A stretch of 64,000 bases of DNA from Xiphydria camelus (GCA_963678675.1 OY783199.1:4595501-4659500); one strand, 5' to 3'. Counted from the first letter of the stretch, positions 47,228 to 59,205 are shown. The notes: a model not told the origin generated them from the letters alone. Translations and numbers: made by a program.

Positions 47228-48060
47228 GATCCGCGATGGATCGAGAGAGGGATTGCACAAGACTCGAGGGATTATCAACCCCGCGCGAATCGAATACATT
47301 AGAGGAGCCATCCACTTTTAGTCGCTGCAAGTATTCATCGCCGGAAGCTCCTTTCGTGCGTATGAGAGAACATTCACTCATCATTTTTGACGGTCTATCG
47401 TCCGGGAAACGAGGGATAAAAATTTCATTCGGGATCCAAAGCGCGCGGCGACATTGCCGGAGTCGCGTCTGGCAAGAAATCGCTCGTTAATTGGGATCAA
47501 GACGTAAGCCCGCGGAGAGCGACGCAGCGACGTATATATACATATACGGGCGGCGCTGCTCGCGATGCGCCGCCGGCAAAAATAACAAACGACGTGCGAT
47601 CTTAATTAATTACTCAGCCACTAATTACTTTAATTATACATCGCCACACCCGTTCAACACCCCCTTTCGCGCACTCGTTCTTCTCGAATTCGTATAGTTG
47701 CGAGTGCGAGCATCGGTTCTGCGCGGGTAGCAACCCTCTCCTCTTTCTCTCTACCGAGATTTCAATCCCTGTCGCACCCTCTGCCCCGTCAAAAAGAGGG
47801 AGGGAACTAGTCCAAAAGTTTTACGGATTCGGAGCGCGACTCGTCTACTTCGCTGCGCGGAGTTTCAAATTGCATCGTTCAGCTGCAACTATAGCGGCAA
47901 GAAATATGTGACGGCCGATCCAAGCGACAGGTGGTATTGGCAAAAAGCCCTCGCCTCCATTCGAAGGAATTCCTCCGCGGAACCGTCGCGGAGGGGACTC
48001 GAATAAATTTGTGCACCCTCGGGGAAATGGCGATAAGTTTCTAAATTCTAGAGCTGCAGG
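47228..48060. other. GC-rich unique sequence, no gene seen
   Basis: Short overlapping open frames. No repeat or RNA gene recognised. Confidence 0.4.
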
Positions 48061-48061
48061 A

Positions 48062-48225
48062 CGTTTACATCAATCGCGATTATCTCGTTACACCTGATTT
48101 TTTTCACGAAAACGGTAGATTACTTTTTTGAAGATTACACTTCGATCTACAAAAAAGTCTTATACCAATGCGCACCTAAAGTTTACAGGCATCGAGATAA
48201 TCGCTATTCAAGTGGACGCTGCTTT
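48062..48225. repeat. Family J hairpin repeat
   Basis: The left part ACATCAATCGCGATTATCTC folds with the right part GAGATAATCGCTATTCAAGT. Between them, TAGATTACTTTTTTGAAG and TCTACAAAAAAGTCTTATAC form inner arms. Relatives lie at 20395-20525, 49795-50150 and 51165-51342. Confidence 0.55.
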
Positions 48226-48227
48226 CA

Positions 48228-49790
48228 TAGAGCTACACGAGGATGATCTGTGGGTTGGGGAAGACGTTAATCTCGCGGGGACCGCGCGTAGGTAGTGCAT
48301 AGCCGTCTCCACAGAGGTAGAGGTACACGATCGAAGTCACGAGCTGGCAGCTCGTAGCGTGAACGAGAGATACGCGAGAGTGTATTACCCCGGGGTGTAT
48401 GATTGGCCCGCAGATGTCACTCGTTATGTAAATGTCCGGGTCTTTACGAGGAGACACCTTCGGTAACTAGCTCTCGAGTCTCGCCCGCGGTCCGCGGTAA
48501 TGATGCGCTAGAAATACCTCTCGTCCGCCCCCACGCGTCCCTTGTCGTCGACGTCGTCGAAGAGGAATCATCGTCGCCGCCGTCTATAATTGAACCCGGG
48601 CGCAATTTTCTCCGTACCATTCCGAAACACGCTCGGAAAGCTACCCCGTACGCAGTGCGTACACAGATCAATTTTCCCGAGCCATCGCACGACCTCGGCG
48701 TCGATATCGACGTCCATTATCCCTCTCGTTAAATCCCCCTTCCCTTGGAAGACACGAGGCACGTAATATCTCTCACCGGCGTTCTCGATAAGCCGGATTC
48801 CTCTTCTCGCTCAGCGTCCATTGCGAGAGCAGAAGAATGACTCTCGACACGTTCGCACGGCCATCGGCCTCGCCGCGGCGGCGGATCCTTTCCTCGCGCG
48901 CGCAGCATCCCGCCGCGGTCCAGACCCCATCTCGGCGGCCGTGCGTTAAGACGCCATTACCGCGTTATTAGCGGATCGTAGATAACGCGCTTCTATCGAC
49001 AAATTACATTAAAGCAACGCCACTTTGTCTCGCGTATATGCGAGGAGACGTGCATAGCGAGAGAGACTCGGTATCTCTTGCACGCGCGGCGTCTTCCTCG
49101 GGAGGAGATACCGGCTCCACTCTTCGTACACCCGACAGAGGAGACAACTGTGTCTAATTACGTTAGATAGCTGCAGCCTTATTAATTCCCCCGCGGAGCT
49201 CACGTCGGGGTATATAGGCTACCTGGTCCTGGCGCATGTGTTCCCGCGGGCGGAAGGATTATCCTGCGGCGGGACATCTGTCCTCCTCCTCCGTCTAGCG
49301 CGAGAACGAGTCCCGTGATGAGAGAAAGAGAGAAGGAGATGAGGAGAGAGACAGGGACGTGGACCATATAGGTGCGGTACGGGGAGGAGGGAAAGGAGTA
49401 AGCGCGAGAGGCGGGAGATAACGGACACGGCATTTCACTTAATGATAACCCGACTCCTTCGTCTTGGCCGAGAGTAAAGGACCGAGAGAGCTCGGCGCTC
49501 CGACCGGACTTCTCGTATTATCGGGCTTCCAATCTCGACCGACGCGCCACACTGTTAAAGTCTCAAAGAGCGATTCGACATTCGCCTCGCTCGACGCTCG
49601 CTTTTTAGATATCTCCCCGGCTACGCGAGGCTGTCCCTCTCGTGTATGGAGAGGATCAAGGAGGAAGGCGACGTCGATGTGAATTTTCTCGCGTCGGGTA
49701 GATGCGTGGATTTTTTGTGGATCGGCGTTTAGATAGTTGCAAGGTGCGATTGTGCGGAGAGTTCGAGATTCAATCGCGTTCATTTCCTTA
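48228..49790. other. GC-rich unique sequence, no gene seen
   Basis: CpG-rich, with a GA-rich region near 49320-49350. Several overlapping open frames occur on both strands. No domain recognised. Confidence 0.4.
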
Positions 49791-49794
49791 TACG

Positions 49795-50150
49795 CGAATT
49801 TTAGAGTGAAAGTGGTAGAGTACTTTTATAAAGGTTACATCTTGCTCTATAGAAAAGCTTAGTACCGATATGTGTAAAAAGTTTATAGGCGACGAGATAA
49901 TTGCAATCAAAGTGATTTCAGCTGGAAACAATAATGCTCTTCGTAAAGTTTCCTTCAACTGCGATTATCTCTTCTCCTTCAAGCTCTTATCATATATATA
50001 TGTATATATATTATCCATCTATATATTGTATATATATAGGTATAGAGCTTTTGTATAGCTCGAAATGCGATCTTTAAAAAAGCATTCCACACATTTTCTC
50101 GTAAAAGTCACGAATAAAGAGATAATCGCAATTGAAACAAGATCCAGACG
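49795..50150. repeat. Two family J copies around a TATATA-rich core
   Basis: The first J copy (about 49795-49920) has AAAAAGTTTATAGGCGACGA and GATAATTGCAATCAAAGTG. The second (about 49950-50145) has AACTGCGATTATCTC at one side and GAGATAATCGCAATTGAAAC at the other. Between them are TATATATATGTATATATA runs at 49992-50045. Confidence 0.5.
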
Positions 50151-50154
50151 AACA

Positions 50155-50966
50155 ATTGCAATCGCTCCCATCCAGCGACGAAGTAAACGCTCGCGGTAAG
50201 GAGACGCACGAAGGAGACCTGTCGCGTGACACACGCGAAGCTAGATCGGGATGCCGGGCTCGTCTGCTGCGGTAACTGCGAGGAATCCTCGCTCGACTCC
50301 GTACGCGCACCGTCAAAGGCCAGAAAGCCGAGCGAGTGATTTGTCTCGCAGCAGATGCGAACGAGCGAATGGAAAGCTGCTCGTTTCCCACGGATGCTGT
50401 GGACTCGTAAATGCCGTGGGTATCTAATTTGACGCGTGCGCTGATTAGCATTTCGATACCGCACCGTCGCTGCGGTCGCGATTCCCCGCTCGTCGCTTCG
50501 CGTACCGGGCGCCGATCGTCGCCGATGCACGCAACATTGACAAAGTAGGTATGCAAATTCTCCCCGGGGAACGACCGGCGATCAAAAGTCATGTAATGGT
50601 ACGGGCCACCATCCGAGCGAATAGCCCTGGTGGGCGTAGCGGAACGTCGAACGAGATAAGACCCCCGTCGACCTGCAATGTCCATTACCTACCCTACCTC
50701 TCGGGGGAAGCTCACCTATATACATAACGAAGGCACTTATCTATTTATTATCCGCGGGGGCAGTATATATAATACTTTCGCTCGAATCGCGATTACTTTG
50801 TGGGTATTCTCTCCGCGGTTGCGTTTTTAACTAGTTAATAGCTCTGTGTACTCCGAGAGGTGGTTTAGAAAACTATGAAGGACTTTCGGAGGAATTCTTT
50901 TCGTTGATTTCCTTAACGCTTGAAGAGTTGATCGCGTCTCTTAACCATGGAATCATTAGTGTGTAC
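50155..50966. other. GC-rich unique sequence, no gene seen
   Basis: The 203-codon minus frame at 50074-50685 runs in from the family J repeat, overlaps another frame and has no recognisable domain. Confidence 0.4.
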
Positions 50967-50969
50967 CTA

Positions 50970-51475
50970 CACTGAGAGAAATAATTACTGATATCAAAAC
51001 TATATTTATTGAATCAAGAACAAATGATCTTAAAATGGTTTATGAAAATACATTTTTAAAGAGAGTCTTATATAGTCTTGATCTAAAGAATACCTTCGTT
51101 GGAACAAGAAATTCTTGCGCGAAAAAAACAATTACTCCAGAATACCACATGAGGCTAAGTTTACTCGCCATGAAAGAAACTTCCATCACTATTATCTCAT
51201 AATTTATGAACTTTTGATCTACATCGATATAAGACTTTGTTGTAGATAGAAAAGGAATATTCAAAAAAATATTATACAAATATGAGTCAAAAGCTCATAG
51301 ATAATGAGATATTAGTGATTGAAGTTCCTTTCCTGGCAAGTAAATTTAGCTTCCATACGGTATGACACATCAAATATCTTCTCGCATGAAGAAAATCGTG
51401 GCTCGAGCCTGGAATTATAACATGTTTTCGATCGAAGGAAACATTTTTTGGCACCAGCAATTATTTCTCGCAGTG
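50970..51475. mobile_element. Family F MITE carrying a nested J hairpin
   Basis: It starts CACTGAGAGAAATAATTACTG, ends AGCAATTATTTCTCGCAGTG and is flanked by TA on both sides (50968-50969, 51476-51477). F words are ATTTATTGAATCAAGAACAA and GGAACAAGAAATTCTTGCGC. The middle (about 51165-51342) is a J-type hairpin. Confidence 0.75.
51165..51342. repeat. Family J hairpin nested in family F
   Basis: TGAAAGAAACTTCCATCACT with ATTATCTCATAATTTATGAA on the left folds with CTCATAGATAATGAGATATT and AGTGATTGAAGTTCCTTTCC on the right. The inner loop has AAGACTTTGTTGTAGATAG. Confidence 0.5.
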
Positions 51476-51479
51476 TATA

Positions 51480-52150
51480 GAACTTTGAACGATCGCATAA
51501 CTAAGCGGATGGACAGGTGGCGGCGCGCGAGTATTGCGGCCTACACGATGTGCTCTATAGGTACCTCGTAGTGGCCTATCTTACGCAGCACTTACCGGAC
51601 ACGGTAGATAATAACACGCCGAAGAAACTAGCCGCGCCTCCCTCCCTCCTTTTCTCTCTCTCTCTCGCTCTATCTTTGCCGCGGTTGTTCCGCGCCATCG
51701 TACGTAAGTAATAGGAATTCCTCGTGAAAAGTATAGGTATAGTTAGTGTCGGCGGACACGTAGGGAATGTCGGCAAAACCGCGGCGTACGTGGCGTACGG
51801 TCGGAATCGTCAGGGCAGGCGATCGTTTAGCGCATCTCCTACGTTCGCGGGCGCAGTCCGTATAACATTACGCGCTCGAACGACCGTCGACAGCCGCTTT
51901 TAACGCGGATCCTGATCCGAGGCAAGGTAGTGGCTGTGCTTGTCATAAAAATGCAATGGCACCTGGATTTATCGCCGGGTATGCCGGTATTATAGATACG
52001 ACGCGATCATTTTCATATAATTGACAGAAATTGTTCGTTATACATTACGCGTTATTGGTGCACGGAAAACAAGGAATTAGCAATTCTTACCGCTTCATCC
52101 CGTAGCGCTGAGATTCGAGCTCAATTTCAAGAATTTGTTCAGAGGACACA
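51480..52150. other. Unique sequence, no gene seen
   Basis: GC-rich with a short CT tract near 51653-51668. No gene recognised. Confidence 0.4.
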
Positions 52151-52163
52151 TTTCTGTTTACTG

Positions 52164-52454
52164 CCCAGGTGGAAAAGATGTATATGGATGACACACATAT
52201 ATATTGTATATAGAACATACATAAATTTGGGCTTATTTAATTTATATATAATTTATTTGTAACCCATATGCGGACTACATATGATTTATATAGATGTAGT
52301 ATTATTTCAATTGTTTTAATTTTTGTACAGTCCATGTATAATACATGTATGGTTTATACTGAAATCATATACATACATATACATTTAATATAAGCCCAAA
52401 TTTATATATGTTATATATATAAAATATGTACAATATTAATTTTTTCCACTTGGG
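52164..52454. mobile_element. Family B MITE with 7-bp flank duplication
   Basis: It starts CCCAGGTGGAAAAGATGTAT and ends TTAATTTTTTCCACTTGGG. TGTTTAC occurs within 2 bp of the left end (52155-52161) and directly after the right end (52455-52461). The interior is a TA-rich palindrome with AAATTTGGGCTTATTTAA and TTAATATAAGCCCAAATTTA arms. Confidence 0.8.
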
Positions 52455-52462
52455 TGTTTACA

Positions 52463-54036
52463 ACTGCACCGGATACTAGTTTAACCAGATACAATATCTG
52501 TTTGCACAGGAATTTCTATCGGTTTCCCAGGAAAGACAATTAATTATTGTGTAATTCTGTAAAGCTTCCATCGTAATTTAATGCTAGTCAAACTGTAATT
52601 CATGCAGTTCCTTTTTTCCGTGCGGGATAAAAGCTTTCCTTCCAAGTTGAAATTCTTATTAATGAATCGACGTCGATTGCGCTGATAGCTACGCGAAATT
52701 ATTCAATAATTTCAATTTCTCGGCGAAATCGATCGATTATCGTATGCGCTTTGCTCTCAATCCCGATTCCGGACCCCTTCGATGGAATCCGGAGGACCGG
52801 TCCTCTCTCGACGCATTTGCCAAATGTTCCTCGATTCGAGACCATCGAATATTTGATTTAATATCGAACGAGACGCGCGGGGAATACCAAGCGTGCCGAC
52901 GACGATGCTGCATCCGGGCCAATGCGTTCTCATACAGCGCAGCGATGCTTTCAACCGCGACTAAACCCTCGGTTCATCGGTGCTCAACTCTCCTAGCTAT
53001 TCCATCGCGTCGTCTTTATCTCCGTAGACATTTTTCTTCTATCAAAAATGCGATGTTTTTCCTCTTCTACAACCATGATTACTGATTATCTTTACTATTC
53101 GCAACATCAACAAATTACAACTCGTCAACAGCGATATACAGCTCTAATTCCTAGGAATTTTTCCGCCCCGTAAAAGTCGTTCCCTGCTCCCCACAGAAAA
53201 AAGCTCTTGGCGAGCTGAAACTCCCATAAAAACGACTTCTACGGGACCCTCATCGCTTTTCCCACTGCCCTTCGAACGGAAGACAAGCCCACACGCTATA
53301 CCGATTGCAGGGCATGCGCGCGGGGTGTACCCATTTACACCTGCGGCTGCACCTGCACGCGCGTCAAAGGTACCGTCGCCCGACCGCGTCGTATTAGAAG
53401 CAACGAGAGGTCGTAATCTTAACAGCGTCGCGCGCAGTCGAGGAGGAACGAGCGAGGAGGAATTTTATAGCGACTTTGCCTCTCGAAAGGGACCGATGAT
53501 CCATCATCCCGACGCGGAGAACCTCTGCCGTGCGAGCCGTACCCGCGTGTGCGTGCGTCGCGTCGAGGACACTGTCGCCACTAGCAAAAACACTATCCAG
53601 TTAATCAACTAATTTATAATTAAAATTCCTCGATGCGACCGAGCGCGTTACAGGGCCCGCCGCGGTCTCGCGGGGTGGCGCGCAAGAAACGACCGGTCCG
53701 ACGGTACCGGTCCCTTCGGTTTCCCGGTAACCCCTACCGAATTCATAGAACGGCAATCAACCGCGCTCATCAACGCCTTCGGCGAGCTGCGCCAAAAAGT
53801 CGACCTACTTTCGCGCGGCGAGCCTCTTCTTCGGGAGCGGGACGCGCGACTGAAAAATGCGCGCACCATACACGCGGGTGACGTGGAATTCGTCGGCGGG
53901 TAAAATCATCGTTCGTCATTGGGGGCAAGCTGCGATATTGCGCAGATTTTATCTCGGATCGTTTCGCGTTCGGTCTTCTGTCTTTGCCGCGTTTATTTGC
54001 TTCCGTGAAGTGAAGATTAGGACGGTTGGAAAAGTT
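52463..54036. other. Unique sequence, no gene seen
   Basis: AT-rich to about 52740, then GC-rich. An imperfect fold-back lies near 53168-53250 (CCCGTAAAAGTCGTT against AACGACTTCTACGGG). No gene recognised. Confidence 0.45.
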
Positions 54037-54039
54037 TTG

Positions 54040-54290
54040 CACTGAGAAAAAGGATGTTTCAAAATGTGGCAATCAATCCCAGAAGGTATGCCGGAAAAAT
54101 TCCAGATAAGAAATGTGATGGAACAGTTATGAATTCGAGATTAAGTATATACTATTTATATTGTACAGGACTATGTTGGATTTAAATTGACGTCTGATAG
54201 AAGTAAATTGTATACAGTATACGTACTATTTAACCGAATTCATGACTGCATTATCACTAGATTTCTTACCTGGAGTTTTTTTCCTAAACG
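54040..54290. mobile_element. Family G MITE, right end truncated
   Basis: It starts CACTGAGAAAAAGGATGTTTC and shares ATGTGGCAATCAATCCCAGA, ATTCCAGATAAGAAATGTGA and TTTCTTACCTGGAGTTTTTT with the copy at 3300-3597. The last 40 bp of the right terminus are missing. Confidence 0.7.
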
Positions 54291-54291
54291 C

Positions 54292-55108
54292 GATCTCTAA
54301 TTCGTTTCCGCTATTATCTCCCGCTCGCCGTTCTTTTCTTCCGCGCGATCTTCGCATCCTGTCGACCTTTGGAAACCCGCGACTGCTCCGATTATTTCTC
54401 CTATTTCGCCTCATCGCCACTAATTATCCCCGCTTCTATTTTCTCATCTTCGCGGCCCCATTCGAAATTCACCGAAGCGCTACCGCGGTTACCTGCGACT
54501 CCTACCCGCGGGAGGGTAATGAAGCAGCAATACAGCGGTGCTGTACCCGGGATGCCCACTTACCGAGTCCCCCGTCACGGCCGACTAGACACGGAGCCCA
54601 GATCGCATTAATTACGCGTATTAGAGCCTGTCCGTTCTTCCCGCGGTGGCGATGCCACCCGCGTAGCACGATTTTTATTCCTCTATATAGGTGGAACTAC
54701 GCGCCCGGAGAACGGCGAGGAGAGAAAACGGTCGTTAACGACCGTCATCGACATGGAGACGCGGTGCCTTCGAACCACGATCTCGCGCCGATCGGGTCCC
54801 GCGCGGAAACGTCGAGGTAACTCACCGACCGGCGGCGACGAGGCGTCGGGCCAGGAACGGGCATAGCGAGTTTTTATCGCTGGAAATTTGTTAAGGGGAA
54901 TGTATAGAAATAAGCGACGATCCTGCGCGCAGCGCCCCGCCGCGAACGAGGCTCTCGGTTGGTCGACTCCCGGGAATCGGGAGAGACGCGCTCGTTCCGA
55001 CTCCTGCGAATGTGATCCGCGCGTCCCGGCGCTCTCCACTGGGGGCGGCAAAAAGGACTCGCGAATTTCGTCTCTCGTCCGCGATTCTTGCGATCGTTAT
55101 CCAGCCTC
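54292..55108. other. CpG-rich matrix, no gene seen
   Basis: Open frames on both strands (54242-54820 plus, 54683-55051 minus) overlap and lack family resemblance. Confidence 0.45.
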
Positions 55109-55110
55109 TG

Positions 55111-55641
55111 CGCTGAAAAGAAATTTGCTTCGTTCAACCACGGCGAGACTAAATGCGGCGAACTTTACGGTGTGGTCGTTTCAATACCGTAAGGGGTTCC
55201 ATACAATTGGAAAAATAAGAATAAGCAATGTCCCGTAGAGCTATCTAATGACTCAACCAATATTTCCTATTTTTCCATTTCCTATGGTTTTTTCAACCAT
55301 GTCTTCGCTGGATCATTGGCGATACAGCAGCTTTAACTGAATTCAAAATTGCGAGCATGTCAAGTTCCTGATTCATTTTCTTGCGTTTAAGTTCCTTTTA
55401 GATATTTTCAGGTTGTAATAACATTGGGAATGGTGGTAAGAGAGTTCGGGCCACTAGATGATTGAATAATCTTATGCTTATTCTTTTTTTTGTACTTATT
55501 TTTATTCTAAGAATAAATACACAGAGTTGAGGCAACCAATTTGAAATTGAAACAATTGAATATCTACTTGAAACAATTACACGGTGAATTTCGCCGTATT
55601 TAACCTCATCGTGGTTGAATGAAGCACATTTTTTTTCAGTG
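55111..55641. mobile_element. Family L element with about 70-bp inverted repeats
   Basis: It starts CGCTGAAAAGAAATTTGC and ends CACATTTTTTTTCAGTG, with TG on both sides (55109-55110, 55642-55643). Arms share TTCGTTCAACCACGGCGAGA/CTCATCGTGGTTGAATGAA and GCGGCGAACTTTACGGTGTG/CACGGTGAATTTCGCCG. The AT-rich interior has an unrecognised 126-codon minus frame running through its right part. Confidence 0.75.
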
Positions 55642-55658
55642 TGCTTCTCACAATTATA

Positions 55659-55810
55659 CACTGTAAAAAATTCAGCGATATGGACATATATAAACCATAG
55701 TTTTGGTGAGATAACAATGGCATAAGACTGAATAATGCCAGATGTGGTACATACATATATAATAGATCCACGCCTCATTAAAAATTAACACCACTTTTTT
55801 ACTGTCGTGT
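55659..55810. mobile_element. Family K-like MITE
   Basis: It starts CACTGTAAAAAATTCAGCG after TA and ends near ACACCACTTTTTTACTGTCG. It lies 17 bp after family L. The interior only weakly resembles other K copies. Confidence 0.45.
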
Positions 55811-55811
55811 G

Positions 55812-56519
55812 CATTTCGTCGGTCAGAGTTGGTATATGCCTTTCACACACTCGATGTAACGAATCTGTGGGTGGTTCCCTCGAGCGACAGACCACCCTCT
55901 ATGAATTTTGCTTTCGACGAATATTCGAAATACTACGAAACGACGCGAATCCGCGCGGCAAGAGCGCGAGTAAGACGTTAAGGGTGCGGTTTTACCCGAG
56001 AGCGAGAGCGAGAAAACGGAATGGAACGGCGAGGCGGGAGGGGGGTGGGGGAGCGAGAGATAGAAAGAAAGAGAGACGGGAGAAGATGGAGGAAGAGAAG
56101 GGAGCGATCGCGTCCCACAAATCCCCATTAGGACCCCTTTGCCCGCGTACGTACGTTACATACCTACGGCCGCGGCCGTGGCCGTTCGGTGGTGTTACTC
56201 ACCGACCGACTTTTTCGACGCGCCGCGTTATACGGCCGCGATTCAGCGGATTCCACACTCCTTCGCCATTGTCGCTGTCGCTCGGGGAGCCGCGACGAGA
56301 TTAATTAGGGAGGATGTTTTACCGGCAAAAATCACAGCAAGAAGCGCGGTGCCGCCGCTCGGAGTCGCTAACTAACCCAATCCAGCGGCGCTGACCGACC
56401 TCGTCGTCATCGCGACCGCGCAAGAACGTGCTACAAATTAAAAGGGATCCGCGAAACCATCCGAAAAATCTGTCGGGTGCGCGAGATCGCGGCGCTCGCC
56501 GTCGGGTTTCATTTCACGC
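55812..56519. other. CpG-rich matrix, no gene seen
   Basis: Purine-rich around 56000-56100 (GAGAGA-like). The 165-codon frame at 55807-56304 is low-complexity Arg/Pro-rich. Confidence 0.4.
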
Positions 56520-56521
56520 TG

Positions 56522-56776
56522 CGCCGAGAATATAGCTTATCTGTAGTTAATAAATGTTTGCTTGAATATGGCGAAAGAAAAATTTCATCCAACCAAATAA
56601 ATATTCGTTAATTACTGTGATATTTATTCGACACAATTTCATCCTTTGAGGCAATCGTTATGAATAAAATAATCATTTTGATAATTAACATATATTTCCT
56701 TGCCCCAGCGAAATATTTATTTCACCGTATTTGTGTAATTACATTTGTTAACTGTTAATAAACCGTTCTCTCGGTG
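56522..56776. mobile_element. Family P MITE
   Basis: It starts CGCCGAGAATATAGCTTATC, ends AAACCGTTCTCTCGGTG and has TG on both sides (56520-56521, 56777-56778). GTAGTTAATAAATGTTTG on the left pairs with ATTTGTTAACTGTTAATAAA on the right. Non-coding. Confidence 0.7.
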
Positions 56777-56779
56777 TGC

Positions 56780-57258
56780 GAAGATTTGATGCGAGAAGGT
56801 GGGAGTGGACGTTTATTCATTTAGTTGATAATAAACCCGAGTAAAGGAGCGTATATATGCGCGACAATGGGGAAAAATATCGGGAGTGTCCGTTATGGGG
56901 TCAATCGCGATAAATGGAAGCATCTCTAATGGTCAGACCGGCTCGGATAACTGGAACTCGCCTCGCAACTATACGAGCGGGACTCGCGACGACGATGAGG
57001 AGGATGGAGCGTGCTAAAAATCCTCCTCGGCTTCTTTAGTATATCTGTATATACATATGTAGGATAACTGCCTCGACTACATACCAATCTACTCGCGGAC
57101 TGCAGTCGCACCTAGGAGTAATAAATAGAGATAGACGAATAGAGATACGGTGGAAACTCCGTGTCTTGCCCACGCCGAGATTATCTCGAGGAATTATGAG
57201 TGACCAACTTTCAACCGCTTCCATGTTCGTTGTAGGACTGGCGGAGAAGTGACGAATA
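56780..57258. other. Unique sequence, no gene seen
   Basis: Moderate GC, short open frames, no repeats recognised. Confidence 0.4.
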
Positions 57259-57261
57259 TTT

Positions 57262-57800
57262 AAAGGTGCTCCTCGACATTTTGCCAGAAGTCGAAATTTC
57301 TGGAATCGATCGCTAGATCATTCTGTCTCATGTATTTTTTCATGCCGGTTATAAAAATCACTGTTATTAAGTCGATATCTCAAAGAAAGTATAAGACGGC
57401 AGCGATTTTATAAAAAAATTGTATTCTTATAAAATCTCTGATATCTCATGGGTTTTTTGAAATTTCCTCAATAAATCCATTATTTTCGAAATCAGCACGA
57501 ATAAATATATAAGATAGGGTGGTCGAGAGTTCGACTCTAGAGATTTCAATTTTCGCGAAAAATTGAGAAAGTTGAAGGGGTATCTTGACAGTTTGCCAAA
57601 AATCGAAATCGCTAGAATTGATCGTTAAACCATCTTATCTTGTATATTTTTTATGCTGATTACGAAAATCACAATTATTAGGACGAAATCTCAAGAGAAA
57701 ATATAAGACATTGGCAATTTTACGGGAGAAAATGTATTTTTCTGCCCATAAACTCACCGATATCGCGGTGATAGAAATTTCGATTTTTATAAAAATGTCA
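57262..57800. repeat. Tandem pair of family I repeats
   Basis: Copy 1 (about 57262-57545) and copy 2 (about 57571-57800) both run GACA(T/G)TTTGCCA, AATCGAAAT, AGAATTGATCG-like, ATGC(C/T)G(A/G)TTA, AAAATCAC, then GATATCTC-like and AGTATAAGAC-like. A single relative lies at 10951-11210. Non-coding. Confidence 0.65.
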
Positions 57801-57801
57801 A

Positions 57802-58490
57802 AGACTGAACGCGCGAATTACCTCTTATAATTATTACAATTAAAGTCGCGATCACTTCGAGAGGAAACTTATTTAACGAGCACCGCCGCGGTACGAAAGC
57901 TCCGCCCTGCGCCGAGAGAGACAGCGTTACACTTCTCATCGTACGACGTTTTTTTTCCATCGAGGAAAGGAAGTTTTTAACGCCGCAGCAAAATGCCGAG
58001 CGGGGCGAAGAACGATTGGTAATTAACGGGGAACGAGTTATACGAATCGTAACGAACCATTCTCCCTCGGCGGAGGTGTGTATGCATCTATATATGCACC
58101 TATATGCACTCGGCCGTTCGGCAGCATTCTTCCAGAAGACCTTACAGGGCTTCGCGTAGGTAGGCATTAGGATACGGCGCGTCCGAGCGGATGTTTGGGT
58201 TAAAAACTGAATCGCAGCATCCCGAGGAGAACTCTCCACATACTATCAAGATCTTCGCCCGCGCTCTTCGGTCTTTCTCTACTTCGTTCTCTCTTTCGCA
58301 TTACAGCTCTACGCGTAGGAAATCAGTAAAATGAGAAGGCTTTTTTTCATCAACGCGTACAACTTCCTCTGCACGATACTCAGAACACCTGACGTAGACG
58401 CTTCTCTTTCACAGCGGATCCGTCCAGTGATCTTCCGCAATTAAAATGAATCACGAAGACGTCGTTATAAAGCAGCGTCTCTTCTTTCTG
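57802..58490. other. GC-rich unique sequence, no gene established
   Basis: Contains a 37-codon open frame (58331-58444 plus) upstream of the microexon-like signal. It has no family resemblance and may be chance. The 150-codon minus frame at 57787-58239 is also unrecognised. Confidence 0.35.
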
Positions 58491-58496
58491 TTTCAG

Positions 58497-58505
58497 ATGC
58501 CATGG
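58497..58505 (+). other. Candidate 9-nt microexon
   Basis: A strong acceptor (CTCTTCTTTCTGTTTCAG, AG at 58495-58496) is followed by ATGCCATGG and then directly by a consensus donor GTGAGT at 58506-58511. A 9-nt exon would add three residues without changing frame. Both sites are close to ideal and in the same orientation as the ratchet-like site at 36012-36037. A chance pair of signals cannot be excluded, and the gene is unknown. Confidence 0.35.
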
Positions 58506-58511
58506 GTGAGT

Positions 58512-59205
58512 GTTCGATACCGTTATTTCTAACGCAGTCACGCGGATCCGGTAAGCCGATATACAGACACAACCCCATTGACCCCTTCGTCGCGAGACCG
58601 AGAGAGAAATAGAGACCTCTCGCAGGGAGGGGCGCTGCGGAGGTAGAGCAAAATTCCCGCGCGCGGCGTTCTTGCCCGCGCGTACGTTAGTACGCGCCGG
58701 AACGACCGCGTCTCTGCGTCATTAATCGTAATTAATGAACTAATCACCGACCCTGCCCGCGCTTAAAAATCTCGGCACGTCGCGCGACGTCGTTCCGTAG
58801 GCAATGCCGCGAAGGTTTGTGGCTCGGAAACGAGTTTTCGCGGGGATGACAATGATTTAATCATTCGGCTCGTTGGAAGCGGGCACGCGGACGCCGAGGA
58901 TGATTGCGCCGGCGAGCGCATCTCTCCGTCTCTCTCTTTCTCTCTCCGCGTCGTCTTCGCTACTCGCGGCGGCAATCACGCGCGCAGTTACCGATCTGTT
59001 ACGCTCGCAATGGCCCCTGTACGCGTTTCTTCGCTCCGCGCCTCGACGCATCGCGATGATAATCGCGCCGCGCGAGCTTAATTAGATTAATTAGATCGCG
59101 GCCGGCGGGACTGCGGTGCTGGGTTCGGCTGGGAGGGAGTGCTTTTTGCGCGGCCCTATTGCCGATTTTTTTGCACCCCCTTCGAATGATCGCGTGGATC
59201 GATCG
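58512..59205. other. CpG-rich matrix, no gene seen
   Basis: Contains CTCTCTCTTTCTCTCT near 58925 and overlapping open frames on both strands. No domain recognised. Confidence 0.4.
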
